A DNA stretch of 64,000 nt, from assembly GCF_905163445.1 (NCBI RefSeq), contig NC_053200.1:14632001-14696000 (forward strand). Direction: 5' to 3'. The notes beneath the pieces were generated by a model, which was given only the letters and a program-made list of their open reading frames with translations, searched no databases and was not told the origin of the DNA. This document shows, in pieces, positions 1 through 9,274 of this stretch. The position numbers and the translations under genes were made by a program. Each line of letters opens with the position of its first letter. The stretch's first letter is position 1. The stretch is from Pararge aegeria. Lineage: Eukaryota > Arthropoda > Insecta > Lepidoptera > Nymphalidae.

Positions 1-199
1 GTGTAATTTATAATTTCTTCAATCTTTATACTCCACACCAAACAGAACTTCGAAAACCCTTTACACACGTTTCGCTCCGAAACCGGAGCATTCTCGCGAG
101 ATGTGGACTTTACAATGAAAATTGAAAATAAAAAAATTTCATTGGAAACAGCTCCTGAGCAAATCAAGCTTAATTTTCATAATATTTTCCATATGTTAA
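1..199 (+). mobile_element. Foldback-F copy, cut by window start
   Basis: The first 110 bases match the left arm of the foldback family seen best at 45947-46297 (CTCCACACCAAACAG, then TTTCGCTCCGAAACCGGAGC, then GACTTTACAATGAA). The right arm is mostly missing: only CTCCTGAGC and AAGCTTAATTTTCAT remain. It is non-autonomous, with no coding capacity. Confidence 0.75.
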
Positions 200-273
200 A
201 ACTCTAGATTTGGATAATGTTTTTCTTAAATAATGGCCTACAACTAATTTAATCTATTAAAAAAAACCATTTG

Positions 274-420
274 CATCATCATCATCATCATCATCATTAC
301 AGATGAATGGTTGAAGGGGGGGGGGGGGGGGTGAGAAAGGTTTAGGCCACCACACTGGTCAAGTGCGGATTGATTGACTTCACATGCCTTTGATAACGTA
401 TGCAGGATTCCTGAAAATTC
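274..420 (-). mobile_element. SINE-E fragment with (CAT)n and a G16 run
   Basis: A (CAT)8 tract at 274-297 is followed by a 16-base G run at 316-331 and then the SINE-E body (TTAGGCCACCACACTGG, GTGCGGATTG, CACATGCCTTTGA). The orientation is that of a minus-strand SINE ending in its (ATG)n tail. The promoter end is missing. Confidence 0.6.
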
Positions 421-680
421 AAAAAATTCTAAATTCATTTACTTTAACCCGTATATGCCCCTTGATTCGAAAATGATCTAGACACCTTTATGCCCAGAAC
501 TATTTTGGACTTCCGATTCTTGTAAATTTTGTATATGTTTGTGCTAATAGGTCGTTATTAACATAATAACTAATTTGATAAAGGTCAGTATTAGAGAATT
601 CCTGCAAATGCAAAAAATTCTAAAAAAAAAAAGAAAGCAGGATTCCTGAAAATTTAAAAAATACTTAATTCATTTATTTT
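402..680. repeat. Direct repeat pair beginning GCAGGATTCCTGAAAATT
   Basis: GCAGGATTCCTGAAAATT followed by an A-rich stretch and AATTCATTT occurs at 402-442 and again at 638-680. The second copy runs into a LINE-H tail. The 200 bases between are AT-rich with no recognised element. Confidence 0.55.
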
Positions 681-747
681 AAGTAGGCCCAGTTTATAAG
701 CACTTTTGGAACATCAAGTCAGTCTGTTTGTACTGACTCTACCTCAA
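650..747 (-). mobile_element. LINE-H 3'-end fragment
   Basis: AATTCATTTATTTTAAGTAGGCC and then CAGTCTGTTTGTACTGACTC match, in reverse orientation, the 3' untranslated tail of LINE-H (fullest copy at 35352-35930). No coding sequence is present. Confidence 0.65.
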
Positions 748-751
748 GACT

Positions 752-945
752 TCTTCCTCATGATGTTTTCTTTCACCCGCGGTAAAGCAACTTTTTTTTT
801 TTATACTTTTTTACACTCTTGATTTGAAGGTACCCAGATTATAGGTATCTGGGAAGACGGAAGATGGGAGGGCATTCTAGGCCTAACTGTTATTACTTAA
901 CTGTTATTTTAATTGCTCAAATTAAAAACGCACATCACTCCAAGG
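752..945 (-). mobile_element. SINE-E fragment split by a jockey LINE tail
   Basis: ATGATGTTTTCTTTCACC and GGTAAAGCAA at 758-791 are the SINE-E segment that normally continues as TATTTTAATTACTTAAAAACGC. That continuation appears only at about 900-935, after a 100-base stretch of another element, so the SINE looks interrupted. Confidence 0.5.
793..892 (-). mobile_element. Jockey-group LINE C-terminal scrap
   Basis: The poly-T at 792-802 is the complement of an A tail. Read on the minus strand, the next 75 bases encode NALPSSVFPDTYNLGTFKSR, the same C-terminal motif as the better copy at 62210-62398, with a stop codon just upstream. It is a severely 5'-truncated non-LTR retrotransposon inserted in SINE-E. 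Confidence 0.7.
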
Positions 946-1319
946 TAAACCAATTGATCACAACTCGAAAGGGAGGTTGTCTGGGTGATAGCCCCGTGTT
1001 AATACTTACCGGCTTAGGCTAAGACAGCTTACCTGGACCATTGCTAGTACTTATTTCATAAAACTTGTGGCGGTCCAATGGTCCCAATGCCCAAAATTCG
1101 ACCATAATTAATTTAAATTATAAGTTTAAACATTATTAAGGTTCTACTGCCAAAGAGTTCTTTAATCACAGATTTTGCCAAGGCTACACTGTTAATTTGC
1201 CTTTTTTGAAACAAATTATAATCCAAAAAAATATTAATAAAGATTAGAGGTATACAGTGCGTAAAGTTTTTTTTCCTTGATTTGACGTATTCTCTGTGCA
1301 TAATGCAATAAATATGTAA
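946..1319. other. Interval without recognised element
   Basis: I see no coding potential or repeat match here. It is ordinary AT-rich DNA. Confidence 0.5.
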
Positions 1320-1770
1320 GCTTTTTATAATTTTTATAAGTGTTTTTACCTACACTTGTACAATCGCTATAAGACTGATGAATGAATGAATGAATACACT
1401 TTTATTGTACACCACAGAGAAAATTTACAGAGATACAAATACAACAGCACAATAATGAATGAATGAATGAATTAATGAGAATGTACAATTTGGCGGCCTA
1501 ATCGCTAAATAGCGATCTCTACCAGGCAACCAAAGGCGTACAAAAAAAAGCTAAAGTTTTCTTGTAAACTTTAGTTTAAAAAACTTTAGTTTTGACTGAT
1601 GTGAAAGGCATATACTAATTTCAGCATCGACGGTAGGAGAGCTGTAGCTTAATTGGATAAAGCGCTCAGGCCGCGATTGCCAGAGAGTCGCAGGTTCAAA
1701 TACAGTCGATTCCGAAAATTTTTATATGCTTTTTCAATTTATAAAAATATATAATATAGGTGTGAGAAAT
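1320..1770 (+). mobile_element. SINE-M, tRNA-like repeat, interrupted
   Basis: It shares about 190 bases with the minus-strand copy at 33770-34003: TGTTTTTACCTACACTTG, GACTGATGTGAAAGGCATAT, then a tRNA-like block at about 1640-1712 (TAGCTTAATTGGATAAAGCG resembling an A box, GCAGGTTCAAAT resembling a B box) and a TTTTTATATGC tail. The tRNA-like part is internal, not at the 5' end. It is split at 1381-1593 by LINE-I, with an exact 8-bp duplication GACTGATG at 1373-1380 and 1594-1601. Confidence 0.75.
1381..1593 (-). mobile_element. LINE-I 3'-end insertion with 8-bp TSD
   Basis: Begins with (AATG)n and ATACACTTTTATTGTACACC, the complement of the LINE-I tail (TGTACAATAAAAGTGTAT). The stem-loop ATCGCTAAATAGCGAT lies at 1501-1516. 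The insertion is 213 bp, flanked by GACTGATG, so it is a 5'-truncated retrotransposition product rather than a recombination junction. Confidence 0.85.
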
Positions 1771-1867
1771 TTAATACTCCTCCGTCAACGCAATTTTCGT
1801 AAAAAGGGGTATAAAGTTTTTTCTTCGCGGATTAGCTACGCGCAATGTTTCAACTACGATAGTATAT

Positions 1868-2078
1868 TACAGTGCGGTTACTTATACAATTGATGGATCT
1901 TTTAATGACAAGGTAGCTTGAAAGCCACCTATTTCTCAACACCCACAAGTTAGAAAAATTACTGTAAATGTTGTTATTGGAATAGAGCAACAGCCGAGTT
2001 TGCCAGCTTCTTCCGAACCGGTGGTAGAGTCACTATAAGCAGACAGACTAGACGTTTTAAAAGTGCTTATAAAGTAGC
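1868..2078 (+). pseudogene. LINE-H 3' end with last RT codons
   Basis: The plus strand reads YTIDGSFNDKVA, matching YTIDDFFNDKVAW at the reverse-transcriptase C-terminus of LINE-H (35562-35925), then runs into the LINE-H 3' UTR (GAGCAACAGCCGAGTTTGCC, CCGGTGGTAGAGTCACT, AAAAGTGCTTATAAAG). It is severely truncated and non-functional. Confidence 0.75.
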
Positions 2079-2317
2079 CCTACGTAGTTAGTACGTTACT
2101 ACATAAATGTTAGATATACTAAGTAGATATACTACGTATTTCTACTAAGACCTTCATTTGACACCTCAACTCTTAGTTTCCAAGTTTCCAGTTCAAATAA
2201 ACAAACGAAGTGCCCGCAAAGTAAACCTCCCGAACGAGCTCGTGCAAAATAAACGTTGAGGCAACTCAGCGGCACCTGGTCGCGTGTTGACTCTGCAGCT
2301 TACTTGATGTGTTCACT

Positions 2318-3164
2318 AAGTAGGGGTTTTGAGGGTCTTACTGCTACATCAAGGATATATTTAGTTTTTTGTTTAGTAGTCGTGGAGCTATCTGTATCAG
2401 AGCTCGCCCGCCACGCTTATTTCTGCCGCAAAGCAGCATTGTTTCAACGCTGTGTTCCGGTTTTTAAAGCGTGGTTTGTGGCTGACACAGACACATGAGG
2501 CTTAACACTTACTTCTTAGGTTGATAGATAAGTAGGGGTTTTGAGGGTCTTACTGCTACATCAAGGATATTTTTAGTTTTTGACGTGACAACGTCTTATA
2601 ATTCGATGGAGCCGACTGGACGCACGAAAAAACATGACGTATGCGGCGTCTCCTCGCTCTGAGGCGTTCCATTCAAGGCTTGAAGTGCAAGCGAGAGCGC
2701 GGAACGAGCGACAAAGAGGCTCAGTCGGCCTCCGCGTTCAACATCTGTCTCTCTCCTACTTGAGTGAGCGATGCGTCCACGTGGACAGCTTCTATACAAT
2801 AATACATTTACATGTTTTCGGCAAGGATGAAGTGCAGTGAAAAGTGAATGTGGTGTCAATTGTTTATAGCAACGATAATATCTATCAAACAAATAAAATT
2901 AAAATTTTCTTATGAGAAATGCAACCATTCCATCAGTATTTTCTTACGACGTTGTGATGTTCAACTATCGTCAGTAAGCCGACTTTACAGACAACCAATT
3001 TTTTTGTTTAGTATCTGTATCCAAGCTCGACCGAGGAAGTTCTACCGCCACGCTTATTTCTGCTGCAAAGCAGCGTTGTTTCGCCGCTGTTTTCCGGTCT
3101 TAAGAGCGTGGTTTGTCGCTGGCACCGGCTTGAGGCTTAACACTTACTTCTCAGGTTAATAAAT
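2318..3164. repeat. Tandem duplication of a 212-bp Repeat-O unit
   Basis: Unit 1 (2318-2529) and unit 2 (2530-2581 plus 3000-3164) share AAGTAGGGGTTTTGAGGGTC, CCACGCTTATTTCTGC, GCGTGGTTTGT and CTTAACACTTACTTC. Removing 2582-2999 gives units of about 212 and 216 bases, so the duplication came first and the second unit was then interrupted. The right half is Repeat-O in minus orientation. Confidence 0.8.
2582..2999. mobile_element. Unclassified insertion with inverted end motifs
   Basis: About 418 bp absent from the neighbouring duplicate unit. Near its ends lie GACGTGACAACGTCTTATAA (2582-2600) and the inverted TTCTTACGACGTTGTGATGT (2941-2960), suggesting a DNA transposon, although about 40 bases lie outside the right motif. 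The middle (about 2640-2790) is GC-rich and promoter-like. No target duplication can be told apart from the surrounding T-run. Confidence 0.55.
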
Positions 3165-3600
3165 ACAAGGTGGAACTATGCAAGACGTGTTTCTTGCATG
3201 CTCTGCTTAGTATTACCCTATTTATACTTGGTCCCTCAAGCTATAGCTATTAGAAAACTTAAGTTTTTAAGTAACGTGATTGCGTAAGCAATGTGATATA
3301 CCAGCAATCGCGTGTGATTTGCTTTACGACTTTTGGACTTTACCATATCTACATCAAATTCAAATGGAGCCATTGCGGAAAGAAGCCGTTCGAAATCCTT
3401 CTATATGTGACAGAATTATACCTGAAGATACATAAAAAAAAAATTACCAAGCGTATATATAATATCCTCGTTTTGAAAGGAAGGAATTTAGAAAGCTCCA
3501 CTATAAATAAAACTTGTGGTGGTACAGACTCAGTGGCGGGCAATGATATAAAATGATAAAAACTAAAATCATGGGTAGGCTTTTTATAACTCTTACAATG
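3165..3600. other. Interval without recognised element
   Basis: Open frames of 87-88 codons overlap on both strands at 3293-3615. They show no domain, have AT-biased composition and look like chance. Confidence 0.5.
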
Positions 3601-3607
3601 TCTATCC

Positions 3608-3865
3608 TTCAACATTGGATAGAAGCGTTACTTTGCGGAATTTCATGATATTTTATGAAAATGGAATAATCGTTAAGTAAGCCTTAAGCCGAGAAGTACT
3701 TACTTAACAAATATTCATTTTAAAGTCAACTTCTCCTGAGGATATATTGCCGAAGATCTTTTTGGCGTGGAGTATAAAGGTTGAAGAAATTATAAATTAT
3801 ACCATACAGATTCTCCTGCTTTTCGCGGAGTACAGCAAATGAAGTTTATTTTCATAAAAGTCTAT
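3608..3865 (-). mobile_element. Foldback-F copy with deleted core
   Basis: Starts at the family terminus TTGGATAGAAGCGTTACTTTGCGGA and ends with ATTCTCCTGCTTTTCGCGGA and AGTTTATTTTCATAAAAG. Between them lies an inner palindrome around 3678-3715. The central GC-rich segment is deleted. Confidence 0.75.
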
Positions 3866-4295
3866 CCTTAAGTTTATTATAACACGTACTGGTGTTTTTT
3901 TTATTCCATATCCCTTATGCACGGCCACTGAGTGGAAATATAAACATAAAACTCATAATAAAACTCCACTGCGAACTTTTCCAAAACAACAGCGTTCCAA
4001 CAATTAGTTCTTTATTATTCCGAAAATGTATTCCTTAAACAAACGCTTAATACACAAAGATGATTGTCCTCGCCAATTTAATTAAATTCAACTCGTTACC
4101 CGCTGGCGACAGCCATGGAGGGTGATTCAGTGCGCAATATCGCCTGTGGAAATAAAATGTGGACTTAGCACTCACTGAATAAATAATTGCTGAGCACTTT
4201 ATAATTTAAAGTTATTGGGCCTTCAAATAAACGTGGAATAAAGTCGGAACTGTTACTCAGTGTTTTGTTTATTTCTGTCATTTAAAAGCTGAAGT
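3866..4295. other. Interval without recognised element
   Basis: AT-rich, with no repeat family I recognise and no open frame of note. Confidence 0.45.
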
Positions 4296-4414
4296 GGGTC
4301 TTTTATATCCCACTAGAAGTTTGCCCTTGACTGCAATCTAACCTGGTGATTAGTAATGATGCAGTGTATGATGGTAGCGGGCTTACCTGTTAGGGAGTAT
4401 GGCAGTCATACCCC

Positions 4415-4752
4415 TGTGGCGGAACCCCGCGTGGAAGGTATTCGGGAGCGTTTGTAGTCGCTCGAGTCCGTTCGGCTGTCGGGATTCGCCAGTGTGTTCG
4501 GGAGTCTGCCGTAGGTGGCATGCGCGTACGCATCAGGGTAACTCGAACACCACGCCGCGCCGTTAAATTAGATTATTGATTTGTTTAGAAATTAAATTTT
4601 GTAACTTACCTAAGAACAAATTTTAACGATACTTCGAACACCACACCGCGCCGTTATATTAGATTATTGATTTGTTTAGACATTAAATTTTGTAACTTAC
4701 CTAAGAACAAATTACAACGATACTTCATATATGTGGGTTTCATAACTACCGA
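4415..4752. mobile_element. Unclassified insertion in SINE-D with 5-bp TSD
   Basis: About 338 bp interrupt the SINE. ACCCC at 4410-4414 and 4753-4757 is a plausible target duplication. It starts TGTGGCGGAAC, is GC-rich in its first 130 bases, and ends in two tandem 91-bp units. A degraded solo LTR is possible from the TG start, but no matching CA end is visible. Confidence 0.45.
4544..4725. repeat. Two tandem 91-bp units
   Basis: 4544-4634 and 4635-4725 are nearly identical (CGAACACCACGCCGCGCCGT, then TTGATTTGTTTAGA, CTTACCTAAGAACAAATT, ACGATACTT). There are about five differences, so the duplication is fairly recent. Confidence 0.9.
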
Positions 4753-5059
4753 ACCCCCAATAGGTTTGTACGCGACATCGCACCGGAACACTAAATCGCT
4801 TAGCGGCAAGTCTTTGTCGGTAGGGTTGTAACTAGCCATGGCCGAAGCCTCCCACTAGACCAGACCAAAGGAAATTCAGAAATTATTAATTCCCAAATTG
4901 TTCCTGCCGGGAATCGAAACCGGGACCTCCTACTCAAATTCAAATTTCAAGTGTGACAGAATACTGCTTTACTTCTAGTATACCTAGGGTATACCCTGTT
5001 GGCACACATTCTTTGCTTGTTGTTGCCCGAGACTTCGTTACCCGTGCTATTATCTGCCC

Positions 5060-5878
5060 GAGATCTCAAGGAGATGTCGCTCAATAAGTTCAAAGTTTAT
5101 ATAAAACGTAAGCTTTTAGAAAAATCCTATTATAATATTAAGAATTACATGTATGACAAAAAGAGCTTGAGTGTGAATTGCTCTAACTTCATAGCTCAAC
5201 TACTCGCTACAGGAACTCGCTCCCCTGGGAAATACGTCATTCCGAAACCATTCACCTGTTTAAACATCGCTTAAAGAATTATTACTTATCTATGTAATTG
5301 AGTAGTATGTAAGTTTATAATAGCATAAATATATATCACATATATCTATTATAGTATATATAAATTTATGTTGGTATTTGTGTAGTTAATATGTAAATGT
5401 AGTATGTATGTTCATGTAAGTTTATATTACATTTCTTTTTTTTTTTGTTTTTTTTTGTAACTTTATGCACCATCCATTTTCCACTCTTTTATCGGCTTCG
5501 TACGCTCAGGTTGCCGTTGAAAGATCACTTTTAGTGATAAGGCCGCCTTTGCACCCTAGCACTAAGTCCTATTACTGTTTTCCTTGTATTTTCCTTTTTT
5601 TTGTTGTGTTGCAATAAAGTTTTTCTATTCTATTCTATTCTCAACATTAACTAGACTGTGAGACGGTGATAACAAAAAAAACCTGGCTAAGTTTGTTAAG
5701 GGCTCTTCTTAGACCAGGGCGCGTTTGGAACCCTCCTAGCTTTAGTTATAAGTTAACGAATGCAGTTATCACCATCACTAACATTAGTGTAACATGTTAA
5801 ATTTGTGAACGCTTTATAAGTGCCTGTTATAAGGACTACATGAATAAAACATTTTTGAATTTGAATTTGAAAGTAAAT
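5060..5878 (+). pseudogene. LINE-B 3' end, split by LINE-C
   Basis: Upstream part (5065-5194) encodes the degraded RT C-terminus (MSLNKFKVYIKRKLLEKSYY, NIKNYMYDKKSLSV). After the LINE-C insertion the 3' UTR resumes at 5640: ACGGTGATAAC, CCTGGCTAAGTTTGTTAAGG, CCAGGGCGCGTTTGGAACC, CAGTTATCACCATC and the TTGAATTTGAATTTGA tail. The element belongs to a jockey/CR1-group non-LTR family, inferred from the C-terminal motif. Confidence 0.85.
5201..5639 (+). mobile_element. LINE-C 3'-end insertion with 6-bp TSD
   Basis: Flanked by CTCAAC (5195-5200 and 5640-5645). Contains the stem-loop ATCACTTTTAGTGAT at 5524-5538 followed by AAGGCCGCC, then TTGCAATAAAGTTT and a (TTCTA)n tail. The terminal 440 bases are mostly 3' UTR. 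A second copy in reverse lies at 7667-8067. Confidence 0.85.
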
Positions 5879-6260
5879 CTGTAAGTATTTTTTTCTCTCG
5901 TTAGAAACAAACCTAATTCAACAAAGCCTACCATTCCGTTTCTTCCTTCCAGTAAAATTCCTGATTAAAAAAAGCGCAGACTATGAAACATTTTCACATG
6001 CTTAAACATGCTCCAACAAGTTTTTTTTAATAAGCGCGTAATTATTCACGGAGTACGTGTTGTACAAGCGTAGGCATATAAAATACACTCAACTGGATCT
6101 CCACCTACGTGACATGTGAGAAATGTTCTTTCGAGCTGAGTAACACAGCGACTGCAACGTGTTGTTTCATGTTCATTGCTGTATTAATAGTTTCCGTTAC
6201 AGATGACTTTTGGTCAGAAGGCACTTGACGAAACGTAGAAACAGCCCAAAGAGTCGAAAT
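5879..6260. other. Interval without recognised element
   Basis: AT-rich and non-coding as far as I can tell. A 60-codon minus-strand frame at 6105-6287 has no recognisable domain. Confidence 0.45.
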
Positions 6261-6264
6261 CAGA

Positions 6265-6345
6265 AGTGGGAAAGGGGCGGCGTACATAGCTCGGAAAACT
6301 GATGGAAGCTGGTGTCATAAGATGCTGGATTTAGTTTTGAACTGG
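6265..6345 (+). pseudogene. Possible decayed RTE-clade LINE scrap
   Basis: The plus strand can be read as AYIARKTDGSWCHKMLDL, resembling the RTE C-terminal stretch GHIVRRKDGRWGPKVLEW seen at 43737-44112. The match is short and diverged. Confidence 0.35.
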
Positions 6346-6554
6346 TACGAAACTGATTGAAAGATTTAACCCAAGTCGGTAAAAGATTTGGTCTGACCGA
6401 ATCGACTCGTGGATCTTATGATCAAATCAGTCAAACATGATTACACCAACGAGGATGTTAAAAATTTCCGATTCCGTTATGGTATATGGTTCTGTATTCG
6501 GAGCATCCCATCCTGTCAAATTGTGTTCCTTTTTTGGTTATTTTCTTTTTGTTA

Positions 6555-6735
6555 ATAGAAATGGTGATAGCCCAGTGGTAAGAAGAAGTTAGGATTATAG
6601 GATCACTTCTAGTTTTTCTAAGTTATGTTCGGTACCAGCACTCATAAAAATCCCTTAGCTACTTAAACGGTGACCTAAAACATCGTAAAGAAATGCATGC
6701 CTGAGTGTTCTCCGTTATGTTCTTAAAGGAGTGTG
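6555..6735 (+). mobile_element. SINE-E, diverged
   Basis: GGTGATAGCCCAGTGG (A-box-like head) at 6562, AAGTTATGT, AACATCGTAAAGAAATGCATG and CTGAGTGTTCTCC follow the SINE-E order. The B-box region is degraded. Confidence 0.6.
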
Positions 6736-6934
6736 GGCGTGAGGCGTACGGACTAAACCCTTCGCATTGTAGACGGAGACCCAAACCCAGCACCGCTAGC
6801 ATAGGCAAGAGACAATTATATCCCCGGGGAAAGAATATATATTTATCTTCCACATATTCTCTCACTCTACTCTACTCTTTTTCATCCTTGGACACCACTC
6901 TCTACCTTAAACAACGCTTTAATTTCCTTGGCCT

Positions 6935-7310
6935 TGGAGATGTCTCTTAAAAAGTTCAAAGTTTGTATTATACGTAAGCTTATAGAAAAGTCCTATTATA
7001 GTATAAAGGACTACGTAATCGATAAAAAAGCTTGGGTGTAAATTATTTCTCTAACCAGGTTGCTCTTCTAATAATTTTAAATGACATGATGGTGATAACA
7101 AAAAAAAAATACCCGGCTAAGTTTGTTGTGGGCTTCTTATTAGACCAGGACGCGTTTAGAACCCTCGTAGGTTTAGTTTTAAGTTTACGAATGTGGTAAT
7201 CGCCATCATCTCACTACCGTGTAATTCTTATGTACGCATCTAAAGTGCCACCTATGGGCCTACTTGAATAAGGATATTTTTGACTTTGACTTTGACTTTT
7301 GACTTTGCTT
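6935..7310 (+). pseudogene. LINE-B 3' end, GACTTT-tail subfamily
   Basis: Encodes the RT C-terminus (EMSLKKFKVCIIRKLIEKSY, then the YSIKDYVIDKKAWV stop), ending near 7040, followed by the 3' UTR (ATGGTGATAAC, CACTACCGTGTAATTC, GTGCCACCTATGGGCC) and a (TTTGAC)n tail. 5'-truncated. Confidence 0.85.
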
Positions 7311-7311
7311 A

Positions 7312-7362
7312 TATAAGGCCTATTTGATATAAATGAATTTTGATTTTTTTTTTGAATTGCTA
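7312..7362 (+). mobile_element. LINE-H tail scrap
   Basis: TATAAGGCCTATTTGATATA followed by AATGAATTTTGATT is the terminal tail of LINE-H, abutting the LINE-B tail. Confidence 0.5.
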
Positions 7363-7390
7363 ATTAGGCTATTGGTGATATTTGATCATT

Positions 7391-7421
7391 CCGCTGCGGT
7401 ATTCCTCTCCGGAATACCACA
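7391..7421. repeat. Small hairpin
   Basis: GCTGCGGTATTCC and GGAATACCACAGC pair across a 5-base loop with one G-T pair. It is an isolated inverted repeat. Confidence 0.6.
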
Positions 7422-7666
7422 GCAATGTATAATCAGCTTAGCGAATATAAATGTCAGTGTTTTACTTGTAACCGTAGTGTAGATATTGCTCCCACAGGCT
7501 AAGTGTCAAGTCTCATGTTCCGTGACTGGAATAATAAACATGGATTCTTGCAATTCTGCTCTTTGTACATCAAGAGATACATACTGTTGCGATAAATTGG
7601 CGCACTGTATCCCACTATTAAGTTTTGGGGGCAACAAGAGTTTCAACAAACAAACAGACAAATAAG

Positions 7667-8067
7667 AATAGAATAGAATAGAAAAACTTTATTGTAACAC
7701 AACACAATAGGAAAAACACAAGGAAAACAGTAACAGGACTTAGTGCTAGGCTGCAAAGGCGGCCTTATCACTAAAAGTGATCTTTAAAAGGCAACCTGAG
7801 CGTACGAGGCCGATAAAAAAGTGGAAAGTGGGTGGTGCATAAAGGATGTTACAAAAAATAAAATAAACTTACATGAACATACATACTACATTTACATATT
7901 AACTTCAAAAATACCGATATAAATTTATATATACTATAATAGATATTTATGATATATATTTATGCTATTATAAACTTACATAATACTCAATTACATAGAT
8001 AAGTAATATTTGTTTAAGCGATGTTCAAACAGGTGAATAGATTCAGAATGACGTATTTCCCAGAGTA
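7667..8067 (-). mobile_element. LINE-C 3' end, reverse orientation
   Basis: The exact counterpart of 5201-5639: GAATAGAATAG tail, AAAACTTTATTGTAACAC, the stem-loop ATCACTAAAAGTGAT at 7768-7782, and CATTCAGAATGACGTATTTCCC at the far end. With the forward copy it forms a 400-base inverted repeat with 2 kb between the arms. Confidence 0.85.
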
Positions 8068-8099
8068 AGAATTTTGCTTATAATATAATAATGCTTAGA

Positions 8100-8260
8100 A
8101 GTTGGCATTACTTTGCGGAAGTCCTGACCTTGTATCAATTAATCCGTACTCATATTATTAATGCGAAAATGTGTCGACAAAGACGTGCAGCCAAGCGATT
8201 TAGCGTTCCGGTACTATGTCGCGTAAAAACTGATTATTACCTATGGTAAATTGAAATAAA
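8100..8260. mobile_element. Mixed scraps of Foldback-F, Repeat-L and SINE-D
   Basis: GGCATTACTTTGCGGAAGTC (F terminus), ATATTATTAATGCGAAAATG (Repeat-L, minus) and AAGCGATTTAGCGTTCCGGT (SINE-D core, plus) follow one another without full copies. Confidence 0.5.
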
Positions 8261-8339
8261 TCAAAGAAATGTAGCTGTTTGTTTCCACATATTCAATTCA
8301 TTTTGATGATTTTTTTATTGTGAAATTACGAAGTGTGAT

Positions 8340-8588
8340 AAAAATTTAAATGGATTTGAATTGTTTGATAAGATTCTAAATAGTTGTTGTTAGTGCTACA
8401 ATTGTTGGAAATGAGAGCAACTGCTGAGTTTTTGCCTGCTCCTTTCCGGTAGAATATGCCTTCTGAGCCAAAGATCGAGACACTTCAAACATAAAGCCAT
8501 GTATGTCTGTATGTCACAGTGACTCTATCACTGGCTGGTTTGAGTAGTGCTTTTAAACAAGGCCTACTTAAAATAAATGACATTTAAA
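8340..8588 (+). mobile_element. LINE-H 3' UTR
   Basis: AGAGCAACTGCTGAGTTTTT, GTGACTCTATCACTGG and AAGGCCTACTTAAAATAAAT match the LINE-H 3' end in order, with moderate divergence. Confidence 0.65.
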
Positions 8589-9270
8589 TTAAAAAACGTA
8601 AATATACATAAATTATCAAATGAAAGGAGTTGTCTTTGACTAGTCAAATACTATATACTATGACACATTTAATACTTATAATGGCTGCCACCACAAAATG
8701 GTGAATTAATTTTTTTTCAGAACTCCTTTAATATGGGTATAAAATGAAACGGCTTGACTAATAGAATAATGTACCTTAAACAATACTGGAAGTTTTTAAT
8801 TTTAATTAATTTTATTCCTCACTTATCATTTATATTAATATCGATATATCATTTTTAATTCTGGAAAATACAGCTTAAAAACTTCGTTTTCTTAAAATGC
8901 TCGCGTTATCATAGTTTTATTTTGTTACATGACCCGCTTAATTAAACTTAAAGGTACGAGGTTTATTATGCATACAGCTTCACAGCGGGTGATTGATCAA
9001 ATCGTTTTTTTTCAATGCAACTTTCAGAGGAAAAATCTGTATAATACAGTGAGCGTTGACCTTACACCGAGGCCATTAAAAAAGCGATCTCATAGTCTGT
9101 GCTTTGATCTCTGGTATGAGGCTTGACAATGCAGAATCTTTAAAATGTAAGAACATTTCTGTACCTGCGAATCCCGAAGTCTCCACTTTTTGAGAATGTT
9201 ATTCGAAAATAGATTTCATTTGATTTGAAGATGAGTTACTTTGGCTTGTGATATTTTGATTTTATAAAGA
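8589..9270. other. Interval without recognised element
   Basis: A 65-codon plus-strand frame at 8929-9126 has no domain that I recognise. The rest is AT-rich. Confidence 0.45.
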
Positions 9271-9274
9271 TTAT

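Larger units (their letters stand above)
4296..4935 (-). mobile_element. SINE-D, nearly complete, interrupted
   Basis: The minus-strand SINE runs from its tail (complement of CAGTCAAGGG) at 4296-4414, breaks, and resumes at 4753 with CGCGACATCGCACCGGAAC, AAATCGCTTAGCGGCAAG and the promoter end CGGGAATCGAAACCGGGAC (complement of a B box) at about 4910-4928. This is one of the few SINE-D copies retaining the tRNA-like head. Confidence 0.8.

Noticed and set aside
1640..1712. Functional tRNA (Arg or Lys-like)
   Set aside because: The D-arm resembles a tRNA but the anticodon arm cannot be drawn and a second diverged copy exists with shared non-tRNA flanks.
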